Both the position numbers and the translations under genes were made by a program. From Deroplatys truncata (lineage: Eukaryota > Arthropoda > Insecta > Mantodea > Mantidae): 64,000 nt of DNA. The number at the start of each line of letters is the position of its first letter. The stretch's first letter is position 1. The DNA lies in assembly GCA_030765065.1 (NCBI GenBank), contig CM060976.1, positions 58,574,539 through 58,638,538 of the forward strand, read 5' to 3'. The notes under the pieces are model-generated. The model did no database searches. It saw nothing but the letters and a program-made list of their open reading frames with translations, and was not told the DNA's origin. Below are positions 1-11,945 of this stretch, one piece after another.

Positions 1-1844
1 ATAAAGTAAGGATTGTAGTCCGCCTCTGCCAGCGTACTTTCCCCGGCGACTGCCGTCTGTCTCGCGCAGTAGAGAGAGGCCTCGAGTGGGTTCGAATGTA
101 ATTTAACTACCCTATATTAAGGGTCTACGTAAAATGTGAAAATATGTTGCTTTTATGTGATTGAATAAATGAGACCAAAGCGAAGGTACAACGTTTTAGA
201 ATATCACCCACTGTGATTATCTAAACCTTACTGGACCTTCCGACTGATGATTTTTCCATCGTCAAAGACTACTTATAGAGTATGCAACATATCCTGAACT
301 GTCAGGGGGTGTTTAGAGAAGTCAAACGTTCCGCCGATGCTTCACATCCTTGTGCATGAATACCGGGGGATTTTTATCCGTTATTAGGAATGACTAGGGC
401 TGCATGGAATTACGATTATAAGGGGTAAAGGGGAGAAGTCAGTAAAATAGTGTAGGTTGTTGTACAATACTTTCATAAAGAACATTCGAGTTTAAAAAGA
501 TACCCGGGCCACCAGCTAGTGTAACATAATTAGGTACTTTGCATAAAAATCAATTTAATGAACTCTTGTATCTTTTGACTTGTAGAAATCAGTTACTAAG
601 CCTAGCTAAGATTATTCCCTTATCTTCGAAGAATCTGGACATATGAATGATAATGTGTATGTAATCTAATGTCTAAAACCCAAAGACAATGTATAAGAGT
701 TAACACCACAGTCGATAGGCACGGCTGATGTGGTTTTGTTATTAACGTAAACGCCAAATGTAACCCAGATATGCAGCAAAATGTACATGCGCGAATTATG
801 CACATATGACTGATTTATGCCTATAATTTTGTCACGAATTTTATTGAAAATTGACGATTTCTCCAACAAATTTTACTTTTACGGTAAAAATGAAAACATT
901 TCATGTTAAGAACATGAATTACTTTTCATGGTGTTTGCTGTAAAGGAATGAGAATTCGTTCAGAAAGATACTTTAACCCCTGTTATTATTCTCTTGTATG
1001 ACCTTCAGGACCATCCATGACAGCTGACAGGCTTTTCCTGAGCTTTTGGAACATTCCGTTAGAAATACTTTCGTTTAGAAGTTCTTAAAGTAATTGCTGC
1101 AGCTGAAAATAATTGACCGCGTTGAAACAACAGAAATAAACTGGCGGGAACGCGACTATAAGCAGTGCACGTGATCACCAATCGATAACAACGACTGAAA
1201 GCTTGTCTCCAGCCATATTTCAATAACTTTACGTCGCAGATACGACATTGACAGCCGTTGCCTATGACATTAAAACTTACCATGAAATTTTCACATTTCT
1301 ACCATATTTTAAACCATATATTCGACATCTTTTTCAGGAATGTTTTTACAAATCAACACCAAAAGAACCTGGCCCTGCCGAGAGGCAGTAGGTTGCTGTG
1401 GTAAAAGACCGCCGATAAAAATCATTCTAGTTACAGTTGGGGTATACGTGGAACAATAAAAAAGAAGTATGCCCAACACACAGAGGATGCCAACTGTAAT
1501 TTCATTAAATTCATAACTTATTTATGTATTAATTTGAGAGTAACTAATAACTTAAGTGGAATTATTCGGACGGTAACATCTGAAGCTCGCATTTTGGAAG
1601 TCATAGGTTCAATTACTATTGGTCTGGCTATCCCTAACTTTGGGGTAATCATGGTCTTCCTAGGTTGGTACGCTTACGCTGAGGTAGTGTATATACTACC
1701 ATGAATTGCTTTGTCCGACATTTCTTCTGATTTTATTTCGAAGTGGTCGATTGGTGAGCGGTGGATGTACCTTCCTGTTTCTTCTTTAATTCTGCCTGAA
1801 CCTGTCCTGGAGAGGAGGGGGAAAGTGAAAGTTGGGAACATCGT
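1..1844. other. Unannotated AT-rich intergenic DNA
   Basis: I see no coding region, RNA gene or recognisable repeat here. All open frames are short, have ordinary AT-rich composition and lack any motif I know. The interval ends where a tRNA-like SINE head begins. Confidence 0.5.
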
Positions 1845-2395
1845 TACCGAGCTGGATGGCTCAGGGACTACGTCTGTGGCCCGCATTCTGGAGGTCCTGG
1901 ATTCCATTACAGTGGCCGATTCCTGACCCATGGTTTTTTTTCGGGGTTTCTCCGGGTGGCCAGGAGAATGTTGGAAAGGATCATTACATTCACTGAATTT
2001 CCTGTCCCTCCATTTCCTTTCATTCTCATTTCATTTCGTCCTTCATCTGCTCGGTCTCTTTCAGGGTTGCAAGTGTCGGCGGGAGGTCTCAACGTGTGCA
2101 TGGCTGGGGCAAAGGATGCTCTATGGAAACCTTCGTCCTCCTGACTGCGAGCGGTCACCGGGTCTCGGACCACCCAGGAATGTGTAAGCCTAAGGGAAGA
2201 GGGGGGATCGGTTGCACCAGCCAGCACCTGGAGAGTTCATATGGTAAATGGTAGGGACCCTGCCCTCTGCCTGTCGTGCCTCCTAGTCCAGTCGTCCTCT
2301 GTCTCCTCTCACCTCATTCCTCTCTCCAGGTGGCGCCACGTTTGTGTAGGCCGAGGTGCTAAGCCCCCCTCCGCTTATAGTCCTATTATATAGGG
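1845..2395 (+). repeat. tRNA-derived SINE (type S1), old copy
   Basis: The head from about 1849 to 1917 resembles a tRNA body: GGCTCAGGGACTACG takes the A-box place, and GGAGGTCCTGGATTCC is a damaged B-box. Next comes a tail with the phrase GGTTTCTCCGGGTGGCCAGG, which recurs in changed form at 17700, 31350 and on the minus strand at 45440. The tail is CT-rich and far more GC-rich than its surroundings. The short ORFs on both strands are by-products of this repeat. The 3' end is approximate. Confidence 0.55.
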
Positions 2396-3248
2396 ACACT
2401 GTTGCGCTTTGCCGGCCGTTACCATAATGGCCGATATTTGTACTCTTTTGAAGAAATGTTTCATAATTCTCTCACTCCCTTATCCTAAAGATTTAAATAA
2501 AAATAACTATTATACACAAATTTAAACAAAAGACGAAATAATTTTTTTCCTTAATACTGGGTCGGAGGTCCTTGCTTGCAATACTAACCCAAACCAAGCT
2601 ACTTAAAAAGCTTCTCTATTTATCTCATAACACGTTTGACATACTGAATCATGCGTTCTAATATTTCGGTTTGATAAATCTGAATTTCTGCATAGATAAA
2701 CAAAGCTAGTGTTTAATAACACTTCATTGTAATTGGTGATTTACCATTCTGTCATCAAGTTTACCCGCGTATTTTACACTTTGTTAATCTTCTGCACTCG
2801 GCGCGCTCCTGCTTGTTTGCTCGTATATTTTTTCATTACCATCCCAGCCTCACGAAATTGCTCCTCAGTTTTTTCGAGCCCCGTCTGCGCACGCATACAA
2901 GCACTGCACTTCAGCATGTAACGTTTAATATAACTTAATAATTATCCTTCTGTTATTCCGTTGCTGTTAGAGACGAGGGAGAGTACAAACATGTTGGTAA
3001 AATTCAATTACGAGAACGTGTCCGGGCTGTGTTGTACAATCCGTAAATTTGAGACTCTTGGTAGCCGTCTAATAACAGATTAGTTGTGTTACTTGAAGGA
3101 AAGGTATCTAACTGTATCAAACAATATTTCCTTGTCTCTACAGTATCTTCATCACGGTCAATGCTAGCTCCTGATTCATCTGAAAACTGTGTGGTTAGAT
3201 CTTCTAAGGCGACGGAATAAGATTTAAGCGAGTCTATATTTTCTTTAT
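2396..3248. other. Unannotated AT-rich intergenic DNA
   Basis: No gene or repeat was recognised between the SINE and the first family A copy. Confidence 0.45.
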
Positions 3249-4111
3249 ACTTTCTCTACCTACCACGTACCTAGTAAGGCAGAGAAGGTATTGCATTCCA
3301 TCCGAAAATTTCGGTACCGATATTTCACAGGAAATAATGTTTTGAGGACCCCTGAATACAAAAAAGATGCATTTTAGAAAAAGTTCCATACTCGTGTCTG
3401 TGAACGGCATAACTGAAATACGAAAAGTCGGACCAACACCAAACTTGGTATTTAAGTTCAATACCTTCAATACATGGACAAGAAGATTCTCAAGTAAAAT
3501 CATTCCACACAAAACTACCCTTTACATGGAAGATTTTTCGAATTTATTTATTTTCTAAAAAAATGGCTAACAATTTTGATTAAAATGCCACATACTAAAG
3601 ATATTTACAGGACAAAATATGTATATCTTGAATATAGACTTTGAAGTCTTCTTCATTCGGAAGGAATTTTTATAATCTTGTATAACTGGTAGACGTTAAG
3701 CGATAGACGTAAACGTTTTAGACAAGAAATGTAGATCTCTTTAAACACAAACAATTTATTTCAAATAAGCTTTTTTGTGGGATCAGCCATTTCCGAGATA
3801 TCCTTTATTAATTGTTCCAATTGTTCAATAGTTAGCTGTTCTTTTAAATTTCTTTCAACATTCAGTTGTTTCTCTCAATTGCATGGAAACAGTGTGGCAT
3901 TTTAAGGCCAGCATATAGCGATAAGTTCTTAAACATTTGACTATCGCTGTCCTCTTTGTATCTGTAAATAAATGTGTAATGCAGATATTTCTTCAAAAGT
4001 TTATTTGGATTAAAATAAAATAGATAGAAAAGTAAGCTTTAGTAATACTAATTTGTATACCCACTAAAAACGATAAAGGTAAATAAAGTAATGTGGATGT
4101 ATCACATCAGA
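3249..4111 (+). mobile_element. Family A interspersed repeat, near full length (copy A1)
   Basis: This copy begins with ACTTTCTCTACC after a T-rich stretch and ends with CATCAGA followed by TTTC, like the other complete copies. Between the ends it carries the shared blocks: GCATTCCA...AAAATTTCGGTACCGA near 3290, a CCCCTGAAT block near 3350, ACACCAAACTTGGTATTTAAG near 3436 and a GTAGATCTCTTTAAA block near 3730. It has no sustained ORF. The short ORFs on both strands recur in other copies only because the DNA recurs. Class is unknown: it lacks terminal inverted repeats, and only ACTTTCTCTAC near the left end is loosely mirrored near the right end. Confidence 0.85.
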
Positions 4112-4199
4112 TTTCTTGAAGTGATTAACGCTGGTTCTTACTTCATAAGACACAACAGGTAGTGCACAATAATGATACACGAAATTAATTTATAATTGG

Positions 4200-4345
4200 G
4201 AAGGGAAACTTGGGAGGGAAACATTCCAAGCCTAAGTTTAAGGTACCTCCCTGACATTTAATCTGGAAAAGGAAACTCTGTCAGGGAGGACGGGATTTCA
4301 ACCGCGATCCTCCGGTTCACGAGTCAGTGCCTTAATGACCTCATA
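4200..4345 (-). repeat. tRNA-derived SINE fragment (type S3)
   Basis: On the minus strand the sequence reads like a tRNA gene: AAGGCACTGACTCGTGAACC followed by GGAGGATCGCGG and GGTTGAAATCCC, a good B-box match. The tail holds CCCTGACAG repeated at a short distance. It is too diverged to be a working tRNA gene and is best read as a SINE. Confidence 0.6.
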
Positions 4346-4399
4346 CATCCGTTTTTGCGGCAATCTATACGCCATATTTGTACACGCATGGAAAAGTGC

Positions 4400-4442
<43 letters not shown>

Positions 4443-4455
4443 GGTAATAATAATC
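4400..4455. repeat. (AAT)n microsatellite
   Basis: About 14 uninterrupted AAT/ATA units are followed by an interruption and three more. The poly-isoleucine and poly-leucine ORFs across it are artefacts. Confidence 0.95.
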
Positions 4456-5643
4456 AATCCAAAATAAATTACCTTGATAAATCAGGTCTGCGCGCATGTC
4501 TGAATAATAAAACCCAAGTATGAAAAGTCCGATACACACATATTCACACATGCCTAAGGATAGAAGGAAAAGTGTTTCAGGAAATTATTTCGTCCCAAAC
4601 AATATATTATATAAAAGTATTACATTATTTAAGTTCTTCACAAACGTTATTAATTTGTCGACTGATAATTAGTTAAGCAAACCTACTGTGGTAAATAAAT
4701 ACAAATAAATTAAACACTTCGTGAACTTTTATTTACGCAACATCAAATCAACTCTCTGATTCCACTTTACAGGAATGATGATACCAGGTGGAAGAGGTAC
4801 AAATGCCATCATTTAAACCAGCTGTTGTAAAGTACTGAACAGATTGGTTGGAAGCTAGCCTGCTCAGTGCATAAGCGTGATAGGAGCAGCTGAAAGAGGA
4901 GCAAAGGGGAAAACGTTGGCGTCATTCATACCGTACCTCATCGCAGCACCGGTTCTGTCGCGTAATTTTCAAATATCATGGAGGTCAGTAGGTCAAACGT
5001 AGATCAATAACACCAACTAGGTTCAATCCTGCTCGGGAGGAAACCTATAATGGTGTAAAGTGTTTATTTTGTAATAAGACGTTAAATCATATTAAACTTT
5101 TAATCTACAATGCCACTATTCGTCTTGTCATGTGAATCAGTATAAAAAATACCTAGTGGAAGAAAGTTCAGGTTTATTCGAACAACTAAAATGTACAATG
5201 TTTGTGGAAGCAAGTCCACTACATTTTATCGTACTGTAATTTATTGCCACTGCTCAATTTGCTTTTGCTGGTCAGAACTAACAATTCCTTTATTTTGCTT
5301 TGAGCATACGAATTATTAAATAATTTTATTTCATGTCTTTATTACATCATTTATTACACTGGGGGAACAAAAAAAATGCTTTTCATTGTGCCTTGAATTT
5401 TCCATCTGATTATATTTTGATGCTGCTGATTCCGAAAATGTCTTCCATTTCATTCTAGCAGCTCCAGTTTATGAGATACTGATGATATCTTTATAAATTG
5501 CTCTTATGACTACTTTGTTTTACAGCACCATTTGTAAATTGATTATATTATTTGCATTATACTAATTTATTTTACCCAAGGTCTATTCATGTTGTTTGCA
5601 GTTGTATTTTAACTATTCTGATATTCATGTCTCCTTTTTATAG
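4456..5643. other. Unannotated AT-rich DNA, possible SINE relic near 5000
   Basis: Nothing coding is visible. At about 5015-5045 the stretch AGGTTCAATCCTGCTCGGG matches a tRNA B-box, so a decayed SINE may lie here. The last part, up to TTTTTATAG at 5643, is pyrimidine-rich and could be the intron end before the degraded gene that follows. Confidence 0.4.
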
Positions 5644-7290
5644 GCATTTTCATTACGAAGAAAATGTGTGAATAATCCTGATGCGTTTTATTTCATCTGT
5701 GGGGAATACACATTATTATTTGGGCTATTTTAGAGTAAAACTTGGAGACGAAGATAAGGCTGGGCACCTCAAATCGTATGTAAAATATGCACGAGCATCC
5801 GCGACAGTGGAAAAATGGGAAGCGGAAGTGCTTGAAATTTGGGGAACCAATGATATGGCGAGAACCAATAAACCACAGTGATGATTGCTACTTTTGTTCA
5901 GTAAATGTAAAGGGCAACAATAGCAAAAACCGGAAGACGTGGGAATATCCCGATCTATGCTCTGCACGAGTTCCGTTCCACCTTCAGAGGAGATACCTGT
6001 TCCAGTATTTATCAGTCTTCCAGAGACATCAGAAGAATTGGATGAATCAGCTGAAAGCTATGCTGAGCAAAATGACAGTGATTTCGCAGGACCTTCATCG
6101 GTTGTATTTGGTTTTAATCAAGCAGAATTGAATGACCTCATTAGCGATTTTAGTCTTCCAAAGAAGTCGTCAGAATTGTTAACTTCTAGGCTGGCAGAGA
6201 AACAATGTCTGTTACCGGGAACAAAAGTGACAGTCTATCGCAAAAGAGAGCAAGATTTCCTGCCGTTCTTCACAACAGAAAACCAGTTAGTTTTTTGCAC
6301 CAATGTTGATGGACTGTTAATGAAACCGGGTATAAGAAAATACACATCAACGGAGAGGCGGTTATTTACTGATAGCCCCAAACGCAGCTTGAAATGTGTT
6401 CTTTTGCATAATGGGAACAAATACAGGTCAATACCAATTGGTCACTCAATTAATATGCATGAAAATCAAGCTACAATAGCTACAGTCCTAGAGAAGATCT
6501 CATGTCGTGAATACCAATGGATTATCTGTGTCGACATAAAAATGATGAAGTTTCTTCTAGGACAACAAGGTGGGTACACCAAATACCCATGCTTTATATG
6601 CCTAGGGAACTCTTAGAGCTAAAGATCAACATTGGGTGACAAGTCAGTGGCCTCTTAGAGAAAGCATGATCGTTGGGGATAAAAGAACCTTTTCACAGAA
6701 CCTTTGGTTGACAGAAACAAAATCATATTGCCACCACTGCATATCAAACTTTGGTTAATGAAGCAGTTCATCAAGGCGTTGAATCGAGATGGAGCATGTT
6801 TTGAACATGTATGTACACAATTTCCTGCACTGAGCATGGAGAAAATAAAAGCAGGTATATTTGATGGACCACAAATCCGACAACTCATAAATGATGAGAA
6901 ATTTCAAGTTAATGAACGATACTGAGGCAGCTGCGTGGTTGTCGTTCTGTATGGTAGTAAAGAATGTCCTTGCAAACTACAAGGTTCTTAACTACTTGTA
7001 TAAAGAACTGTTCTCACTTCTTTCTGTGCACTTGGTTGTAACATGGGCATCAAATTACACTAGTTGCACAGTCATTTGGACCGATTTCCAGACAATCTTG
7101 AAGATGTAAGCGAGGAATAGGGTCAGCGTTTTAACCAGAGAATAAGTATAATGGAAGCATGGTATCGTGGACCACCGGATATGCTGTTGGAGCATCCAGC
7201 GCGAAAGTCCAATATCATTGCATCGAAGGAAATCACCTAAACGAGGATTCAGCGACCTAATGGAAGAAAATCAATGAACCTAATGCGACT
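5644..7290 (+). pseudogene. Degraded copy of a multi-copy arthropod protein family of unknown function
   Basis: At least five frames must be joined to follow one protein-like path. It starts with CVNNPDAFYFICGEY after a splice-acceptor-like TATAG. WAPQIVCKICTS follows in another frame, then IWREPINHSDDCYFC. The longest open part is about 5939-6616 (225 residues as an ORF) and holds DGLLMKPGI, VLLHNGNKY, IPIGHSINMHE and GYTKYPCFIC. After a stop come PLVDRNKIILPPLHIKL and, near 7120, GQRFNQRISIMEAWYRG. Paired CxxC motifs (FICGEY aside: VCKICTS, CYFC, CFIC) suggest metal binding. From memory, this order of motifs belongs to an uncharacterised family with many copies in aphids, cockroaches and other arthropods, possibly mobile-element derived. 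I cannot name a function. Frameshifts and stops make this copy non-functional. Confidence 0.7.
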
Positions 7291-7649
7291 AGTGTACAAA
7301 TAAATTATGGTAGTAGACAGAAAGTTGCTTAATGAAAAAATATGTGCTTGATCCATCCAAATGTATTCTGTATTTAATTGTGTGCAAGTAATATAGTTGC
7401 ATATGTGGACAGTAAGATTAAATTGGTGTATAATGCGAATAAGCTGTATCTCAAAAACTAGAGCTGATAGGGAAAAAACAGAGCATTGTTTAATCACTCA
7501 CCCAAATATAGTCAGAAATTGGTCAGAATTATAAGGCACCAAAATCACTGTTCCACAGTGTTATTATTGCTTATATAATCTCTACTATGATGCAATGTTC
7601 AAATGAATCATGTTTCGCTATATTCAAACTGTACCAATTGTACTATTTA
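7291..7649. other. Unannotated AT-rich DNA
   Basis: No gene or repeat was recognised. Confidence 0.4.
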
Positions 7650-7696
7650 CCACCACCACCGCCACACCAATAATAATAATAATAATAATAATAATA
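7650..7696. repeat. (CAC)n then (AAT)n microsatellites
   Basis: A short CCACCACCACCGCCAC run at 7650-7664 is followed by about nine AAT units at 7669-7696. The poly-Asn ORF here is an artefact. Confidence 0.9.
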
Positions 7697-9085
7697 GTGT
7701 ATTATCATATGAGCAATGTAGTTCCATAAAACAATATGATTATGACACTTCAACTCAATTTGGGTCGCAAACTTACTCCCGTGCAGTTATAAGAAACGCC
7801 AATAAGTTTACAAACGTCCTACTGCTCAGTTTTCCTTGTGGCAGACGCTAATGGGAGCGGAGCAGGTAAAGTCGGCTCCCTAGATCTACGTATTGATAAT
7901 CTATGCCAAATATTACACACACTGGATAAGTTAATGAAACCTTTGTTATTTCTTTTTAGTAAAATGCTTTGAAATACAGAGACGATTGCGCTTTCCCTTA
8001 TAAGTGGTTGGGAAAGTCATGCATGATGGTTGAGATCAGTACCATTGCATAGTAGAATGTAATTCCGCCTCCGTTGTCGCTGCAAATTGGTTACTTCATT
8101 ATGAGAACGAAATTTTAATTTCCAAGATATATAATGTGTGTGTTTTAGACGAAATGGAGAATACTTAATAAAAACACTAAAGCCAAAATACGGATGTTTA
8201 GTTTTGAATAAAACAATAAAAGAAAATAAATCTTTTGACATAAACGTTTATTTGTGAACTTAATAAAGAAGACAAATAGATTCAGTATTAATATACACAC
8301 ATTTGAATCCGTATTGGCAATCCGTACTTGGCAAAGCTGAAAGTTTTCTTTCTGAATAAAAAAAATCTGATGTAATACATTCACATATGGTCATCGCAGC
8401 CTTCGGATCCCCAAGCGGCGACCTTTGTGCAGTAGCCAAACACTTGTTCCCTACCCTCCCTAACCGCAAGCACCATAAAATCTTAGTGACATCCATATGC
8501 ATATGCGCGTTGTTGCCAAAATTAAAAATAGTATTTAAAAGCAAAACTTTGCAGGTGATTTCCACATGTACAGAATACAATCATGCAGTTTGTCTGCTTG
8601 CTTTACACACAAAATAACTATGTAAATAACTATGAATCGCATAGTAATTACATTTAAGTTGCAAACGCTTTAAAATATAACTGAACTAATGAATGATCTG
8701 AACTAATATACTGCGCTACAAGAATAGAAATGCATGTTAACATATCCGAGAGAAACTTAGAAACATGTTCCGAATAAACTATACATTGTTGGACTATCAT
8801 TAAATAATTAAAATACATAAATATTAATTTATTTTGAAAGGAACTCTTACTCCCAAATCAAAGCATCATTTTTGATTATGCTGTGCGCGGAGCTATGGTA
8901 AAAAGTTTTTTATCACTTGTATCACAACAATGTTTTATTAATATAAAGCTAATACAAGAAGTTGTGTATTGTTTAAGGTGTAAGATTAATAAGCATGACA
9001 TCTTCTGTTTACTTAAATGAATAGCTTTATTATAAAATGCAGGATAAGTAAAAATACGAAGGCAAAAGAAAGAAAATAAAAAAAA
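7697..9085. other. Unannotated DNA with a family A end fragment near 8366
   Basis: Mostly unrecognised. At 8366-8390 the sequence TCTGATGTAATACATTCACA after an A-run matches the right end of family A read on the minus strand. Only this end is present, so it is a short fragment. The following 200 bases are less AT-rich but not recognised. Confidence 0.4.
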
Positions 9086-9640
9086 TCTTATGTATTATAT
9101 TCACAGGATTATCTCTACTCACTCTTCTACAAACTACTTTCACAAAAGCTTATTCTATCTACTTCTTAAATAATAAGATAAAATTTCATTGCACATATCG
9201 TTGTAAATATAAGGATACATAGGCTAAAGCGATAGTCAGATTTTTAAAATACAGATGACTATATGATGACTTTGAAATTCCATGCTCTTAGCATGACCAC
9301 GAGGAAAATACAAACAGAGACTTCCAACTTGTATTTCAAAATTCAAACCAACAACAAAAAATTTCTCGGAAATGGTTAACACAATTTGACCTAAAATTTG
9401 TCCTTTACCGAGATTGCATTTTACGCAAGGTAAGATTTTGTCTCTCTCTTAGAATTTACCAGTAATACAACAAGTTGAGAACGAGGAAAATTTTACAAGT
9501 TATTCCCAGAATATAAAATTCATGATACAAATTTTATTTTTCCTGCAAATATCTTAAACTTGCGGTATTTTACTAAAAATCGTTAAGCTGTTTTTGAGAA
9601 ATTCAAAACAATAACAAACGTTTTTCCACATAAAAGGTTC
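9086..9640 (-). mobile_element. Family A repeat, truncated (copy A3)
   Basis: Read on the minus strand this is the right-hand two thirds of family A. It starts at an A-run plus TCTTATGTATTATATTCACA, passes the conserved CTTCTACAAACTACTTTCAC block and the TTTTGTCTCTCTCTTAGAAT-like block, and stops near 9640 before the GT-rich part. The left end is missing. Confidence 0.7.
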
Positions 9641-10148
9641 TTTTCTACATGTTCTTGAACATTACACATAAAAATCTGGCTTTGCTTATTCAGTTTTTGT
9701 AGCCCTTTTCTTCGTGGTCTTGGCATTACTGATATTCGGCAGAGGGTCACTTGCTGGTGCGACCGGAGGGGCATCAACTTGGCTCGTTTCCCAAGGTCTC
9801 CACATCTTAATTAAACTATTAAACGCTAATAACTATTAAACACTGCTAAACTTACAAAACTGCACTAAGTAAAACACTATATAACTTCTCTGAAGAAGTA
9901 ATATAGAAGCTTAGCTGAACATGGAAGAAAAGCACGAGCGAACAGTCACAGCTGCTAAAAACCGAAGAAACAGCAGAAATGACATTGCAACAACGCTTTG
10001 CTTTGGTGGAGCTGGAGAAAGGACCACGTGTTGTGTTTAAGGGATGGGAAGACCCTACTAATCGTTTACTGATGGGTTTATGGTCAGGCTTCAAAGCTTT
10101 CCGTTCGCTTTGAAGCCGGTTGGGGAAAGGATGCCCGCGACTAGTTTA
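9641..10148. other. Unannotated DNA
   Basis: No supported feature. The open frames on both strands lack known motifs. Confidence 0.4.
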
Positions 10149-10470
10149 ACTTTCTCTACCTCCTATCATTTATTAGTGGGTATGCCAATTATTCTTATAC
10201 ATGCTTATTTTTCTAGCTACTACATTACACGTTTTGTTATAGATTCAAAGGGAACAGTGATAGTCAAATGTTTAAGAACTGGACGCTCTAATCAGGTCTT
10301 AAAATGCCATACTACTTCAATGGAATCGCGAGAAACAACCGACTGTTGACAGGGTTCAAGAGAATGGCCCAGTAATGAACAATTCGTACCATTAATAATG
10401 GATATCTCAAAAATGGCTTATGCCACAAAAACTTATTTTGAATAAACTCTGTGTTTTAAAGAGATCTAGA
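10149..10470 (-). mobile_element. Family A repeat, outer copy, first part (copy A4a)
   Basis: A minus-strand family A copy starts within its right end at ACTTTCTCTACC and runs to AAAGAGATCTAGATTT. There a complete plus-strand copy interrupts it; the outer copy resumes at 11307. The break lies in the oligo-T tract that follows the conserved GATCTACATTT block. Confidence 0.75.
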
Positions 10471-10475
10471 TTTTT

Positions 10476-11306
10476 ACTTTCTCTACTACGTATGGTAAGT
10501 AGAGGAAGTATTGTATTCCACCCAAAAATTCGATACCGAGATTTCACCGGAAATATTTGTTTTGAGACCCCCTGAATCCAAAAAAAGCATTTTTGGAAAC
10601 ATGTCCGTGTGTATGTGTATGTGTCTGGGTACATCATAACTCAGAAACCAACAGTCAGATAAACACCAAACTTGGTATTTAGGTTCAGTATCTTACAGAG
10701 ATGCGACACGAAGGTTTTCAACAAAATCCCCCACCCCAGATTACCGTTTACATAGAACATTTTTCGAAAATTTTAATTTTCTGAAAAATCACTCTAACCA
10801 TTTTGATTAAAATATCATATATTTAAGATATTTTTATTAAAAATGAAATGTATGTCTCGAAATTTCTGGAACTGTCTCCAAAAGTATTCTTCATTGTGAA
10901 CGACTTTTGCACAACTGGTAAACCATAAAACATAGACAAAATTTTACTACACAAAAAATGTAGATCGCGTTAAAATACACAATTTATGTCATATACATTT
11001 TGTTTTGTTGAGTGAACCATTTTCGAGATATTACTTGTTTTCCAATGCTTATACTTTTTCCCAAATGGGAATTCGTTATTTTTTTTGTCCTAGTAATGCA
11101 AACAGAATGGAATACTCCACATAGCAACCACCTCTTAAAATATTTGACTATCGCTTAAGGCCTACCAATTCCCCTTGCATCTACAAGAAAATTAGCAATA
11201 AAATTAACATCTCGATATCTCGATTAACATGAAACATATGGAGAATAAGCGTTTGTAAAATAGTTTGTACAAGAGTAGAGAAAGTCATGTGAGTGTAACC
11301 ATCAGA
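10476..11306 (+). mobile_element. Family A repeat, full length, nested in another copy (copy A5)
   Basis: The copy is complete from ACTTTCTCTACTACG to CATCAGA (831 bp), with T-runs on both sides. It sits inside minus-strand copy A4. The near-end palindrome TACTACGTATGGTA, the (GT)-rich segment near 10605-10625 and the terminal GTGAGTGTAACC...CATC hairpin are present. No coding capacity. Confidence 0.85.
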
Positions 11307-11750
11307 TTTTTTAGTATGTTTTTGTCTATTACTTAACGTTTATCAGTTATACAAGATTGTGCAAAATTGTTTACGAATCAAATGGTAAATACCTCACAAG
11401 GTATTTCCACAAAATTTAAGATATTCGTTTTATTTTTCATGTAAATATGTTTGATATGTGGTATTTTAATCAAAATCGTTAGAGCCGTTTTTAGAAAATC
11501 TAAAACTTCAAAAATGTTCCATGTAAAGGTAGATTTGACGTGGAGGGATATTATTTAAAACCTTCGTGTCGCATCTTTGGAAGGATTTGAATAAAGTACC
11601 AAGTTTGGTGTTTATCTGACTTTTCGGTTTTGAGTTATGCTGTTCAGACACACACGTCCATGGAGCTTTTTCTAAAAATACTTTTGGTGGATTCAGGCAG
11701 CCTCAAAATATGTATTTCCGGTGAAACCTCGGTTTCACTTATTACGTGTG
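11307..11750 (-). mobile_element. Family A repeat, outer copy, second part (copy A4b)
   Basis: The outer minus-strand copy resumes with TTTTTGTCTATTACTTAACG and continues through AAAATCGTTAGAGCC, TACCAAGTTTGGTGTTTATC and GGTGAAACCTCGG. It loses similarity near 11740, where a polypurine tract begins. Confidence 0.75.
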
Positions 11751-11754
11751 TGCT

Positions 11755-11945
11755 AGAAGGGAAGGGAAGAAGAGAAATAAAGAGCAGAGAAGAAGGATGG
11801 AAAGGGACGAGGGAAATAGAGGAGAAGAAAACAAAGGAAAGGAAGCATAAGTGGTGAGGAGAGAAGAGGAGGAAATAAGGGATGGAAGCGAGGGGAGAGA
11901 AGATAATTTAAGAAGGAAATACAGGAGAACAGAAAAGATAAGAGA
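11755..11945 (+). repeat. Polypurine tract (G/A-rich on the plus strand)
   Basis: About 190 bases are made almost only of A and G on this strand, without a fixed repeat unit. The Lys/Glu-rich and Leu/Phe-rich ORFs across it follow from composition. It abuts the truncated end of a family A copy. Confidence 0.8.

Noticed and set aside
4324..4551. Poly-Leu and poly-Ile ORFs
   Set aside because: Translation of the (AAT)n microsatellite.
10476..11306. Calling family A a Helitron
   Set aside because: TCTCTACTA and a terminal hairpin are suggestive, but there is no CTRR end, the bases before TC are conserved, and T-runs on both sides leave a target duplication possible.
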